From assembly GCA_022559985.1 (NCBI GenBank), contig JAFJTR010000007.1:310001-374000 (forward strand): 64,000 nucleotides of DNA. The letters are read 5' to 3'. This DNA is from Parastagonospora avenae f. sp. tritici 18332-5 (taxonomy: Eukaryota > Ascomycota > Dothideomycetes > Pleosporales > Phaeosphaeriaceae). The notes under the pieces are model-generated. The model worked only from the letters and a program-made list of their open reading frames with translations, was not told the origin of the DNA and searched no databases. Numbering within the stretch: position 1 is the stretch's first letter; every line of letters begins with the position of its first letter. The translations under genes and the position numbers were made by a program. This document shows, piece after piece, positions 42,703 to 54,550 of the stretch.

Positions 42703-43878
42703 TCAAGCGTCCTCGGGCGAAGGGTGATCTTGACCACCTTCGTTCTTGTGCACTTTTCGGTGCCTCCTCAAGTTGGAGACTACCGAGAAATGGCGACCAC
42801 AGCCGTCGACTTCGCATGCAAATGCTGAGAAATAATTAGTAACTGTGCATGAGTTTAGTGTGGAACAGAACTTACGCTTCTCGCCAGTGTGGCTGTACAT
42901 GTGTGTTTGTAGCGAGCTAGGGCGGGTGAATCGCTTATCGCAAATCTTGCACTTATGCTTCTTCTGGGAGCTTGACGAGACCTTGGAGCTGAATTGGCTC
43001 ATCATCGACTGGGGCGCGGGGGGCATAGAGGCTCCGAGGAGCGCATTGGGGCGGGGAAGGGTGCGCGAGCTGGCGAGGTCCACTGATTCTCCGGCAGAGC
43101 TGTAGTCGGTAACGGAGCCCTCACCAGCATAGTAGCCGTTGTGGCCGTAGCTTGCGGACGATATCGACGAGTGTGCCGAGTGTGAAGACGGGAAGCCGTA
43201 TGAGTCGGTAGAGCTGCGGCTGGTACCTTGGCTGCCATAGATGTTCCTTGGAGTAATATCTGACTGGCTCAAGGATACCATTCCGCGGCTTGCGTCAAGA
43301 GCCTCGCTGAAGCTGCTGCGCGGCGGTTGTTGTGCGTTCATTCTGCTAAAGTCAACAAGTGAACTTTGGCGTTGTCGTTGGGCTTCCAGGGATTCATAGA
43401 ATGCTGAGGGGACTGACGGGTGTGAAGAGCGACGAGAAGCATCCTGGTATGGGTAGGAGCTTCGGTCTGTGCTACCATATTCCACCTGAGAATAGGGAGC
43501 AGATGTGGGAGCATATGTTTGGTTGTTTGGTGAGGCAGATGTAGCGTAACCACTTGTGTAACCCCGAGCCATGAGATCTTGCGACATATCTGGTAAGCTG
43601 TCTGTTGCGAAGGTGCCATCCGGGAGAGTAATACCTTGTCCGAGAGGAGGAGCAGTCACTTGCAGTCCGTGGTACGGGATTGCAATGCTTGTGGGACGCT
43701 GAGCAGAGGCATCGAGACCAGCCGAGACATTTGGTGCAATGGAGGTCGAGTACAATTGCTGTTGGGACGCGCCCGACACCCACGGGTTGGTGAAGTGCGG
43801 TGGTGGTGGGTAACGCATGGAAGGATCGTAGCCCATGTTGCTCATCTGGGTCTGTTGGCGGTCGACTGCCATTGCCAT
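42703..43878 (-). CDS. C2H2 zinc-finger transcription factor
   Basis: Exons 43878-42876 and 42824-42703 give 374 residues. A long Ser/Tyr/Gln/Pro-rich N-terminal part (for example SQQQLYSTSIAPNVSAGLD, SRSSTDSYGFPSSHSAHSSI), probably an activation region, precedes two adjacent C2H2 fingers at the C-terminus: CKICDKRFTRPSSLQTHMYSH, linker TGEKP, then CEVDGCGRHFSVVSNLRRHRK ending in HKNEGG. The intron falls inside the linker codon for Pro (GAG AAG C|CA) between the fingers and is 51 nt, a multiple of three without a stop; if retained it would insert 17 residues into the linker, which should disturb tandem DNA binding. Target genes are not known. A long 5' interval without genes precedes it, as is common for regulators. 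Confidence 0.9.
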   Translation of the reverse strand: MAMAVDRQQTQMSNMGYDPSMRYPPPPHFTNPWVSGASQQQLYSTSIAPNVSAGLDASAQRPTSIAIPYHGLQVTAPPLGQGITLPDGTFATDSLPDMSQDLMARGYTSGYATSASPNNQTYAPTSAPYSQVEYGSTDRSSYPYQDASRRSSHPSVPSAFYESLEAQRQRQSSLVDFSRMNAQQPPRSSFSEALDASRGMVSLSQSDITPRNIYGSQGTSRSSTDSYGFPSSHSAHSSISSASYGHNGYYAGEGSVTDYSSAGESVDLASSRTLPRPNALLGASMPPAPQSMMSQFSSKVSSSSQKKHKCKICDKRFTRPSSLQTHMYSHTGEKRKFCSTLNSCTVTNYFSAFACEVDGCGRHFSVVSNLRRHRKVHKNEGGQDHPSPEDA

Positions 43879-46800
43879 TGCGGAGGTAGGATAGTTGAAG
43901 GCGGGAATCCGTGGATGTGGTAACGGGAGGGAGGTACAAGTGAAGAGAGACGAGTGCTACAGCGTAGTGAAGACTCGACTGTGAAGGTCCGCAGCAGGTA
44001 ACGTGATGGTTTGAGGTTCGAGAAACGTGGGGATAGACGATCGCAGTTGGGGATCTGCGAGCTTTTGAAGTTGAGTCTGACACTGGGGACACCCGTCCTG
44101 TGGTATTCCAGAATGAGCAGTGATAAACCTTTGGTAGTGTCGATCAGTCAGCCTATCCTGGTAGGGCCCGTGGCGATGAACCAGCGGAATCGGGCGTAGG
44201 GGACTATGGACACGAGCGGCGGAGTGGCAGGCGCTCGAGCGTTTCAAGTGCTGTGCAGTGTGTGGAGAAGCAGACTACGCAGGCTGGCACAGGGGCAGCG
44301 TGGGTGAGGAGATGGGAGTGCGCGTCGTGGTGGTGAAGCGTGCTCGGCAAGCAACGTTATTCGCTTAGTGGGAGGGCACCAGCGACAAAGAAGAAAGGAT
44401 GTGAGGGTAGCAGTGATGAAAGCAGTACTGATTGACAGTGTTTGTGCTCTGGCAGGAGACGGTTTAAGATTGAGTGGGCATAAGAGGTAGAGTGCTGTTG
44501 ATCAACGGGGCAGCATCGAGGGATGGCTCATGTTAAATTCCTGCCGCTTGGAACGGTATACTACGTAGATGGGATCACAGCAGCTTCATCATAGGCTGAA
44601 GGCCAAGCCAAGGCGCAGGCAGGCTTGCTCGCACCCCGGACGCGCTACTGTCGAGCAGCTTGCAGGGTCCCGGCGCCACTTAGCACGGTGCTTTCGAGGC
44701 TGCTTTCGCGCCTGTGGGGAGACGGTGGACGCTGCGGGCGCACTCTGCGTGTACACTATGGGCGCTGCCAACGACAAACGACATCCGCTGCCCGGCTGCC
44801 CTCCATCCCGTCGCAAGCTCAGCGTCCGTCTTCAGCCCGCGGCGTCTGCCACCAGCGCAAGCGCACGCCTACCGTTGCGACCTGGAGGCATCGCGTCGGC
44901 AGCAGCAAAATCCGTGGCAGGCCGTTCGCGCGCTAGGGCCACGCACATTCATCATTGCGCGCCGCTACGAACAGAGTGGGCCCCTGGGCGCGGGAGGGCT
45001 TTTTACCTTTGTGCTGGCGCAGCGCCATGGCCCATGATCCATCGAGAGACAGGGGAGAGAGAGGCCTCCAATGCGGTTAGGGCGCTCGTTCAATTGCGAT
45101 GCTCTCTTCCGCTTATGTGCAGGCGTGCTTGCCCAATCCGACAGCATCGCATTGTGAGAAGACTGCCCCCAGGAGCCCACGCTTACGGCGGCCGGCCGTG
45201 GCCTCACCCAGTCGCCCGCCGCATGCCTCCCAGACACGGCCATGCTTCTGCTGCACTCGCCGCGCCCGACGCTGGTCGCAGCTAGCAACGGCACACCTAC
45301 CTACGACAGAGGGACCGAAAACGACGCACTCTCTAGGTGAGGTCGCATCCAAAGTAGCGCGCCGAACACTGGCCGAGACGTTGGAGCCATTTCGGTCCGC
45401 CCCAAGACCAGTCTCCACGACTGTTGCATGTGTAGACCAAAGCAACCGCTGAACGCCTCTCCCCTCCGCTCTAGCGCCAGTTCCGCTGTCCTCGCAGTCT
45501 CCACTGACTCTCAATCGCCGCAGGGGCCTAACCACCGTCCGCATACAAATTAGCCCCTGAGGCGCGCTGGGCTAAGCATCGTTTGATCGCCGAGCATATT
45601 CCTTTTGGAGCATTACAAGTAGCTTAGCCAGCGAGCGGGTCAAGCACTGGGCATACAACACAATCTCGGGATATGCCATGTAGTCCGCACAAACGCATCT
45701 CCTCCAATCCCGAACTGTGTCGCGCTATCTGATGCCAGAGGACTCCACCCTGCGCGCAAGCCCCTCGTCACAGGCGTCGTGGGAGGGCGGGGTTCTCTTC
45801 GCTGCCGCACCGTCATGTGTGCAGCCCGAGTCAGGACGAGAATTGCTGTCGCAAGCACTGGAGCGCGCTTCGCACCAATCAACACAATTCGTCGTGTCTG
45901 GAAACTCAGTGCCCGTATTTTCGGCCTATTGCTGCACACGGGTGGCTAGCTGCGATGCATGATGGCGGCCAAGGCCTGCTCTGTACTGTCGCTGACACGA
46001 CTGCTGGTGGAGAAAGGAATGTGTGAAAGTGATGCCGAACAGATGTCGTCATGATCCCCGCTTTAATAGAGCGCTAAGCAGACCTAACGAGCTATCATTG
46101 GCCGCCGTAGTGTCGGGTACCTTATAGCAATGAAGCGAAACGCAAGATGAGGTAGGCGGTAAGGATTTCGTGATTCACTGGTCATCAATCTCTATCAGTC
46201 TGCTGAGGGCCCTCATGCACACTGTATAGAGACACTTTTTGTGCACACAGCTTGACATCCTGCAGCATCCGGTCACAAGGGCTTGCATCTTCGAATCGCA
46301 GGCTCTGTGGCAAATGCATGCTGCGAAAAGCACGCACTTCGGAACCTTTCCCTCTCACCGCCGCATCATGGCCCTGACTGCGGCCGCCTGTGAGTGGTCA
46401 AGTCCTGAGGCAAGAGAGCCCGCCTAATGCGCTGCGCAGAGACTCAACCCCCGGCCTCTTTAATCATGCAGGACACGATCTGGTTAGGGCGCCATCCCGC
46501 TCCCCTCGAGCTGGCGCGTTCGTGTGCAATCACTTGCGCTGTGTGGATCCACACCTCGAGTACCTGGTCGTCTCTTGAACGGGCAACATGAATGACTGCG
46601 GCGCCATGTCGCCCTCGCACGGCAGACTGAATAATTGAGCCGACAGGGCTGCGGGCCGTCTCAATGCGGACCTGCTGGCCACAAGAAGACATCGACACAT
46701 CGACAAACGTTAATTTATTGTCTCAGTGTGCCGCAAGAAGCAATCCGCTTGGCTTCCAGCGTGCGGCAGTTCCCTTGAGTAGAACGCCCGGCACTCGACA

Positions 46801-48472
46801 GTGGACCCTGCATTGCTTGCCTCCAGGGCCGAATACAGTTTAGCCGGCTCTCCTTCACAGCCTACCCATGCCCCGCCAAGTCTGCTGCTACTCGATAAGC
46901 TTGGTATCCTTTTTATTTCCGCCTGCTAGCTTCACGAATGGTGAGAGCAGCTGTCTCGCATGTCTGACGAAGTAGCGCAGGAGATGTGTTTGATCACCAG
47001 CACATTCTCCACAGAAGCCTTCTCGAATCTGACTTCAACCAAACGCGCGGCTCTCGTGGGGAGATCGGAATGCCATCATATCTAATTTGCACGGCTCCAC
47101 GGTGCAGGCTCTTTGCAATCATGTTGAGTGTGTAGGGACATTCCGCAGTATTCCCGGTGAGTAGCGCTAGGTCTTCCGCGCAGACTCGGCGCCCAATTCC
47201 GCCCTATCAAGCAATTCGTCTCGCGAGCGACCAGAGCTCACGGCCGTAAATCTGGAGAACCAAAGTGTACAAATGACCTGAACGCCAATTCGGCGAGGTA
47301 GCAAATCGAAATCCGGGGCAACGGTTCATTAAGCTCATTAGTTCAGAGGCAAAAGTTAACGCGACTCTCCATGCTATGCTTTTGTCAGGTGTGCCAATGA
47401 GAAACGGCTGCCCAGAGCTTTTGGCGTCGCATGGTTTAGGTTGCAAGTTCAGGCCCGATGTAACGCTCTGAGGGAGCCTAGCGTGCCTGTCAGTTGCAGT
47501 GGATCCGTTGACCAGGTCCGTGCAGGCGACGCTCTGCCGCCTCTGCAGTCTTGCATCCACGTGTGGTGTTTGATGATCACCAAACTTTTCCCCCTCACTA
47601 ACGCCGAAACAACACATGATCATCACTGTCAAGACCAGAAATTTGGTAGGGAGATGAGCTGCTTTCCAGATACAGATGCCTGCCATCTCAAAGCGTCGCA
47701 AAGCGCATGGCGCGATTCGCAGATCGCAGACGACACTTTTCTTGTTGCCAATGAACCCATCACAGGGTGCCGGCTGAACAGCTCCTGTGTATCGGACACC
47801 GACGCGCAAGTCGGTCCCGCGTAGAATTACGCATCCGCTATCCACGGCCGGACCGAGATCCGTCCTGCGGCATACTTTCTCAACTTCAATGTTCACTGTG
47901 CAGTGGTGCGGCACCATCTTATCTTGGTTGTTGATTCACAGCATTATCGAAAAGGAAAGTTTGCAATTGGTGAACCTTCCAATACGCACGTACATGCTGC
48001 AAGAGGACATCTGCATGCCCCTTTTTGGATTACGTGCTGCTACTGCTGCCCTGCTGCATGGGTGTGAAGGGAACGCACAGGTGATGATCCCGGGTTGTTC
48101 TGCACGCAAGCCAAGCGCTAGGCCACGCATCCCCACCCGTAGTGTGAGGCTGAAATGGTCGGCGACCATCTTTTACCAAGATTGATATCTCGAACAGTGT
48201 CATGAACTTGCATCGATACTGCGACAAGCCGTGAAAACCAGAGTATCGGGATCTCGAGACCCTGCTTCACATCAAAAAGTATGTTATGAAGTGTGCATCT
48301 CATTATTGGAGCTAAACTGCTCCGCGAGCAAAAGAAATGAGGTGACATGACCAGCGGCAGGCTGGCTTACATGCCCTTGAATGCGGAAGGAGTCATCAAA
48401 TCGACCTTGAACATGCCTGAGATCGCCAAGACTGCCTCATCGTGAATCGCAGGGTGGGTGATAGGGGTTCGC
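43879..48472. other. 4.6-kb gene-poor interval
   Basis: From about 44560 to 45540 the sequence is GC-rich and open in several frames on both strands (up to 238 codons at 44569-45285); composition alone explains this, and the translations are Arg/Ala/Pro-rich without domains. From 45550 to 47200 nothing is supported. One weak candidate coding frame is listed at 47207-47686. The interval upstream of 43878 may hold the promoter and a long leader of the C2H2 gene. Confidence 0.5.
47207..47686 (-). CDS. Weak candidate: small protein with signal-peptide-like N-terminus
   Basis: Not recognised and possibly spurious. From ATG 47686 the frame gives 159 residues whose N-terminus looks like a signal peptide (KAAHLPTKFLVLTVMIMCCF followed by GVSEG). 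The rest has few Cys, no repeats and no domain. The frame also stays open upstream to 47917. No splice sites or codon bias support it. It is listed because secreted small proteins often sit in gene-poor regions of fungal genomes. Confidence 0.2.
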   Translation of the reverse strand: MAGICIWKAAHLPTKFLVLTVMIMCCFGVSEGEKFGDHQTPHVDARLQRRQSVACTDLVNGSTATDRHARLPQSVTSGLNLQPKPCDAKSSGQPFLIGTPDKSIAWRVALTFASELMSLMNRCPGFRFATSPNWRSGHLYTLVLQIYGRELWSLARRIA

Positions 48473-51400
48473 TCAGGATGGCGCTCCTTTGGTAATAGTT
48501 TGTTCGCTCTCTCGATGTTTTGGGCCCGTCAGGGACGGTCGGGAAATTACATCCTCAACCATGCGTCTTGTGATGCTATGGTTCTGATTGACTCTGTTTG
48601 AGTCGTCTCCCTCGGAGGAGCGCTTCCGTGCAGTTCCTGTGGTATCTTGCCCATGTACGAGCTTCTCGATATTCTCCTCGGTCAGAGGCATCGGAGCTTC
48701 AGAATCCTTGACACTCTGGAGATTGTCGTGACGTAGCATATCCGGCCCTGTCAGCGAGAGCAACTTGTCATCACGAAGCATCGTGTCTCTTTCTTCGGCC
48801 TGAATCCGTCTCAGAGCCCGGTCACCATCAGTCTCACACGACCGTGCAAGAGCTGCGTCGTTTTCGAAATGGAGTCGGTCAAGTTGGGCGGTCAGTGCGT
48901 GCGCCGTCGTTTCAGGTTCAACCGGTGAGCCTGCAATTTGGGGTCGATCTTTACCGCGACGGTTTCTTGTGGGGAATGTGGCCGCGCCTTCAGGCCGATC
49001 ATTGTCGTTTGTAGACAGTTTAGCCTTGGCCGTTTTTCGCCGTCCCTCGATTGCCCACTTGACAAGCATCTGGTACAAGTCAGACGTGAGAAGACTGTGG
49101 GGTTGAGTACGACTTACCTTCTCCAGAAGCTTGCCCTTCACTGGCTTCGCTAGATAGTCGTCCATGCCGGCGAGTTGACACTTCTCCTTGTCACCTTGAA
49201 TTGCACTGGCCGTCATGGCAACAATTGGCACGCTCCGAATTTCGGGCCTGTCCTTCCAAGGGGCCTCTGTCCGGATCGCGTGCGTTGCGCTGTAACCGTC
49301 CCGAATAGGCATCTGCAATCAGATCTTGTCAGTGACCACTCATGCGTTCATCAACATGGGAACGAACCTGGACGTCCATCAAGATAATATCAGGCCGAGG
49401 GTGCATCGGGCCAAAATCCTGCATCAGATAATCTAATGCCTCTTGACCGTTCCAAACAGCACCAACAGAAAAGTGCAGCTTCTTGATTGTCTTCAAAGCA
49501 ATCTGTTGGTTGATTTGACTGTAACGAGGGTTAGTGATATGGAATATTGGCAGACACATCCAGCAATATCGACTTACTTGTCTTCCACAACGAGAATATG
49601 GACCTTTTGTCGTTCGCTCTCCGTGAGGTTCATCAGATGATCCGGAATGTTTTGGTTGATCATGGGGAACGACTGTGACCTTGAGGATCCGTTGGGCATC
49701 ACAGGCGTCATGGGTGGTGTATGGTCTTCTGAGCTGCCGACTGAAACAGAAACATCGCTCTGCAGCCGGTCTGGTATCGAGCCAATGCTCACCAACGGCG
49801 AACCATCGTCCTGAGAAGGCGCTCTGCTGAATGGTATCCAGAACGTCGCCGTGGTACCTTGACCCAACTTGGAGTCCAGCCAGATTTGACCCTTCATAAG
49901 CTCGACGAGATTCTTGCTAATGGTAAGTCCCAGTCCTGTCCCACCAAAACGACGTGCTGTGGATGAATCCGCCTGACTGAAAGGTTGGAACAGTCGCTTC
50001 CGAACCTCTTCTTCAATGCCGATGCCCGTATCGATGACACTAAAGTTGACTGTGACAGAATCGTTTGTTTCCTGGCTGATTGATACTGAGAGCTTCACAG
50101 AGCCTTCGGAAGTAAACTTGATGCTGTTTGTTAGAACGTTCGTCAAGATCTGTCGTAACCTGCCAGGATCTCCCATAACCCTCAAGTCTTGTTCAACTTC
50201 GTCCTGGATGGTGCTTTGGTACACGAGACCCTTCCTCTGTGCTGCAAATGACATCATCTTGTTGACGTCTCGAAGTACGACGCTCAAGCTGAATTGCACC
50301 TCTTCCACATCTAAGCGTCCGGATTCCACCTTGGAAAAATCCAGAATGTCATTGATGACGGTCAGCAGACTGTTCGCGGAGCGGTGGATGTTCTCCGCGC
50401 ATTCTTTTTGCTCTTCATCCAGATTCATATCGGACAGAAGCTCGCTCATACCTATTACTCCGGCTATGGGCGTGCGGATTTCGTGAGACATGTTGGCCAA
50501 AAATTGTGACTTCATCCGACTTGCTTCTTTGGCAGCTGCCGCGTTCGCTAAAAGTCTTTCGTTCTCCTTCTCTTGTTCCCTCAATTGGTCTTCTCGTTCG
50601 CGTAATTCGGTAATGTCCATCGACACCCCAATAACGCCGTCCACGTAAGCAGTTCCCTCCGCTCCCGCAATCCTCGAAGCATTCAGAAGAGGTACGAGGC
50701 GAGTTCGGAAATATCGATTCTCGGACATGTAACGCTCCACGATCTCGTCTTGTTGCTTGCCATTAAGAATCTCCTGTATCGGTTCCCGCCAGCGATCCCG
50801 GTCAATACCATTGAAACCAAAAACATCGTAAATATCTTTCCCTAAAAGTTCTTTCTTTTCTTCGTCTCTTCTCCACTTCGTGTCACCCTCCAGAAGAACC
50901 AGCCGATTTTCTCGATTGACAGCCCACAGCAATATCTTCGCGTGGGTGATTACTTGCTGCAGTTGTTCTCTTGTACGTCTTGCCTCTTGGCGGGCCATTA
51001 CCAAATCGTGGATATCGGTGCAAGTGCCAAACCACTTAACTATTTTACCGTCATCATCGAAGAAGGGAAGTGCTCGTCCCAGCATCCACCGCCATTCACC
51101 GTCAAAGCGTTGACATCTGTACTCTGTGTTGTATTCGTCTCCGGTTGCAAGCGAGTGGAACCATCGAGATTTCGTAGCGGTCATATCATCGGGGTGGAAG
51201 GGGAGGCGCCAACCCTCACCCAGGCTCTGATCTTCTGTCAAACCCGTGTAATCGTACCAACGTTGGGAGAACCAGTCGTGTAAGCCGTTAGGTGTGGTTG
51301 TCCAAACCATGACGGGCATGAAATTGGCAATGTATTCGAACTGTTTCTCGTTTTCCTCGATTTGCGCCGCAATCTGCTTTGTGAATTCGGTAATGTCCTT

Positions 51401-52828
51401 GAAGATGACGATACCACCCAAGAACTCCCCAGTCTCTTCATGAACGACAGGCTCGCTAATTACTTCAAAAACCAGGCGCGTACCGGTGACAGGTTGGCGC
51501 AGACCTAATCGCCGTTTTTCGAGCCGCTGTCGTGTACGGCAGAGTTCTATAATGGGGAATTCATCGATCGTAAGCTCCCGTTGGAAGTCCTCTGTCCACG
51601 CAGTGAATTGCGAAAGAAAAGCTCGTTGGTCGCCCGGCGTGTACGTAGCGTCTCGAGGGAGGAGTCGCATAAGGGCTTTATTGGGAATACCGAACCCTTC
51701 ATCCTTCCACATGGCTGTCCTTGTGTTAATAATTTGTGAGCCCAAGTAGTACATTTACGTAAGACTCACCATATGCAGGCATGCTGATTGAGTTCAGGAT
51801 GGCGTCTTTCAACTGAGTGGCTTTCTGGAATATCGATGCAGATGAGCCGATGTCGCCCTTACTCTTCAGCGGGGGCCCTCGGGGTGGAAATTCTGGCTGT
51901 TGCAGTGTAGGTGTGACAACCTTGGAGCCCGACGTTGAACTGCTTCCTGAGCGTCTTCCGGAAGACGAACTTGAACCAGAACTGCGAGATTTGCCAAGAT
52001 GGGGCGTTGCACTTGACTTGTTCACGATTCTGCTAGAGGGCCGTAAAGTCTTGGGTGGTTCTGCAGCAGTGGTACTTGTGAAGGTCAACGTAAAATACTG
52101 AGTGTCTTCGATGCTCCACATGGAAATGATACAGGACGCTTGCACCGCATTCGCATATGAGTTGTTTCTGTCGGGCGTATGTAAGGAACCATTCGAGTGC
52201 TGAACAAGAGGTGAGATGACCACTTCCACAGACACATCATGAACGGTCGTGCGTGCAAGATTTGTGCTGCTCAACTGGGGGTACGACTGCTCTTCCAGCA
52301 TTCGAGCTGGAATGGAGCCCCTTGGTTCGGCTGTGGGGGTTGTATGACCACTTCCTCCTCCATCTTGTTCACTATTGGCAATAGCGTCCTCAACTACACA
52401 GTCGAGGAATTTCTGCAAGCGTGTCATTACAAAGTTCAGACAATGTGCCAACCATGGCCATCACATACCTCCCACGAAACTAGAAGCGGCGATCCGTTCT
52501 GTAAGATATCAATACCAAGATCACCCATGGGTTTGTCTTGAAGAACATCTGATATTGACATCTCGTGGAAAGCGGTACTCTCGAAGTCGATGCCCAGTAA
52601 TCGGCCCATGGCTTCGTTCGCCACTGCGATAGTCTTCAAAGAAGAAAGGACCAGGATGGGGACTGGCAGATACTGCATCGCTGTTATGGACGCCATTGTT
52701 GTTGTTGGTGACGGCAATCGTATCGAGAGTGAATCCGAGCTATGGATCGAGCTTGGTGATTTGGACCTCGAACGCTGGCCCAGATCAAAGTAACCTCCTT
52801 CCACCCCGGCTCCATTTAGTTCGGCCAT
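48473..52828 (-). CDS. Hybrid histidine kinase (multi-PAS, HisKA, HATPase, receiver)
   Basis: Cytosolic fungal two-component sensor. Exons 52828-52469, 52412-51770, 51714-49578, 49518-49368, 49312-49118 and 49069-48473 give 1360 residues. A PAS-like segment is split by the first intron (AMQYLPVPILVLSSLKTIAV). A Ser-rich linker and a PAS region starting AYAMWKDEGFGIPNKALMRL follow, then a PAS_3-type domain (DWFSQRWYDYTGLTEDQSLG) and a further PAS (AKILLWAVNRENRLVLLEGD). The H box is at His 745 (NMSHEIRTPIAGVIGMSELL), the N box NVLTNSIKFTSEG, G1 DTGIGI and G2 GGTGLGL. The receiver has VVEDNQINQQ, the phospho-acceptor Asp at 1095 (IILMDVQMP) and its Lys (YLAKPVKGK). No membrane segment is seen. 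The tail after the receiver is disordered. The fungal group is not assigned. Confidence 0.93.
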
Positions 52829-54024
52829 GGCTACTGCTTTGGTCCAGTGGGACGGAGGGAGTCGCTCAGATTGCCCGTATGCTCAATGGACGTGAGCACG
52901 ACAAAAAGGTATAGCGACTACTCGGAAGATACGTCGATTCGGTCCTCCACTAACCCACCCAGCGCGCGATGAGGGAAGTACTTGGCTGCACCATGGAGGT
53001 CTGTAGGTGACGTTTGGTTATTGTCGGGGGACAGAAGTACGTTGGACAAGCCTGGGTCTGGGGAACGGCGCAATAGGTATTATGCGGAGGATGGCTGATG
53101 CGGCAGCTGTGGGAATGTGCAGGGAAGCTTTAGGCGGTGATCGAGTCTAGACCAAAGGATAGACCATGTACATAGGTGGACGGGCGCACAGAGCCTGATG
53201 GGGCGTCTTGGGCGCAATCAGCTCCGCGCAGATCGACTTTGGCAGAGGTCGTGGGAACAGTAGCAATGACCAGATGGGCAACTGTGACAGAAGTGGTGTG
53301 TAAAAATCGATTCTACTTCTGATTGATGTTCTGGAACACACATGGGCACGCTTCCGGATGCCGCATGACGTCTGATCGTGCCTAGGTAGTACCTAGCCGG
53401 CGCTTGTCAATACGCGGAGATGTCTCCAGTCCTTGTCATACGTTAAGAAACGGCTGACATGCTGTGACTTGCGCTCTTCTGAGCCCTATTGATGAAGATC
53501 GGAACGATCAATCGCAAAGCTCGACCTCGGAGTGCCTCAGCATGCCTTGTCCTCGTCGCGTGCCGAACCGCTCGTTTGGATCTCTATCACACGTTTACTT
53601 CACGGTGATGCAGGGTCAGAGTACGTGAAGACCATCTGTGCTCCAAGAACATCACCTCGGTAGACTGTTGAGCGTTGTTGTTACTGCTACATATGCAACC
53701 TTATAGCTTACCCATAGCAGGAAGAGTTCAATCCTGGCAATCAGTTTTCGCATTTCTAAAGTTGAAGGCAGTTTCCTAACCTTCATGTGTATAGCTTCTC
53801 TTCAGGGTGGGCGAATAAGGTAAAGTTACTTGCAAACGTTGGGTTGGTGGGCCAAGGTCACGTGCGAGCCAGCTGCGCGGAGGAGCCAAGCCCAAGTCGG
53901 ACAACCTGGGAACAACCATCTGTCTTTTTGAGTAGGCAGCGACATTGCCCTGCACAACTAAGACAAACTCGAGCTCTAATTTCACGGTCCACACACCGCT
54001 CTTTCGCGAGCCCAGGATTTCAAG
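52829..54024. other. Divergent 5' intergenic region (histidine kinase / YOS1)
   Basis: No additional gene supported. The 162-codon frame at 53787-54275 overlaps YOS1 out of frame and is rejected. Confidence 0.55.
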
Positions 54025-54550
54025 ATGCTGCTATTCGGGTTGGGAGGGTTATTCTATGGTGCGAATGGACGCTTCGCATGTTGCGCAACAGTTCACTAAC
54101 GGTTATAGTCGCCGTGCTTCTCATTAATGCTATAGCAATTCTCTCAGAAGATCGGTTCCTCGCAAGAAGTATGCCTTTCCTATCTGCGCGTCGTATCGAA
54201 CGAGTACATGTCGCCCCACGGTTACACGCTCGCATACACACACCGGGGCGGTCTACGAGATATATCACATACTGACATGTGGTAATAGTTGGGTGGACAG
54301 CTTCAGCGGCAGAACCGGGCTTCGGCGGTCAACGCGATGACGCGAGCGTAAAAGCACGACTCATCAACCTCGTGTCCTCGGTGCGGACACTCATGCGAAG
54401 TACGTGTATCTCCATATTACGTCCCTACGAGCCACACGGTTGCCAGACAGCGCAAGGACAAGGCACCCGAACGCTGCAGCTGACATATTCGCAGTACCGC
54501 TCATGTTCATAAACACCCTCATGATAGTCTACCTTCTCGTCCTCGGATGA
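54025..54550 (+). CDS. YOS1: Yos1/IER3IP1-type ER-Golgi transport protein
   Basis: Small membrane protein that works with Yip1 and Yif1 in COPII vesicle transport. Four short exons, 54025-54058, 54109-54168, 54289-54399 and 54495-54550, give 86 residues (family about 80-90). Exon 1: MLLFGLGGLFY; exon 2: AVLLINAIAILSEDRFLAR; exon 3: GWTASAAEPGFGGQRDD, then ARLINLVSSVRTLMR; exon 4: PLMFINTLMIVYLLVLG. Hydrophobic segments lie at both ends, as in yeast Yos1 and human IER3IP1. All three introns split codons at phase 1 (TAT G|TC; AGA A|TT; CGA A|TA), and the joined protein matches the family from end to end. No exon exceeds 111 nt, so ORF-based calling misses this gene. Confidence 0.95.

Noticed and set aside
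43472..44092. 206-codon minus-strand frame
   Set aside because: Overlaps the C2H2 gene in another frame on the same strand; no features of its own.
44569..45285. 238-codon plus-strand frame
   Set aside because: Lies in GC-rich DNA where several frames on both strands are open; translation is Arg/Ala/Pro-rich without domain or splice support.
46280..46310. T-loop-like TTCGAAT as a possible tRNA
   Set aside because: Flanks do not pair and C61 and an A box are missing. Similar look-alikes at 23990-24010, 25262-25285 and 32375-32395 fail in the same way.
53787..54275. 162-codon plus-strand frame
   Set aside because: Overlaps YOS1 exons 1 and 2 out of frame; YOS1 explains the region fully.
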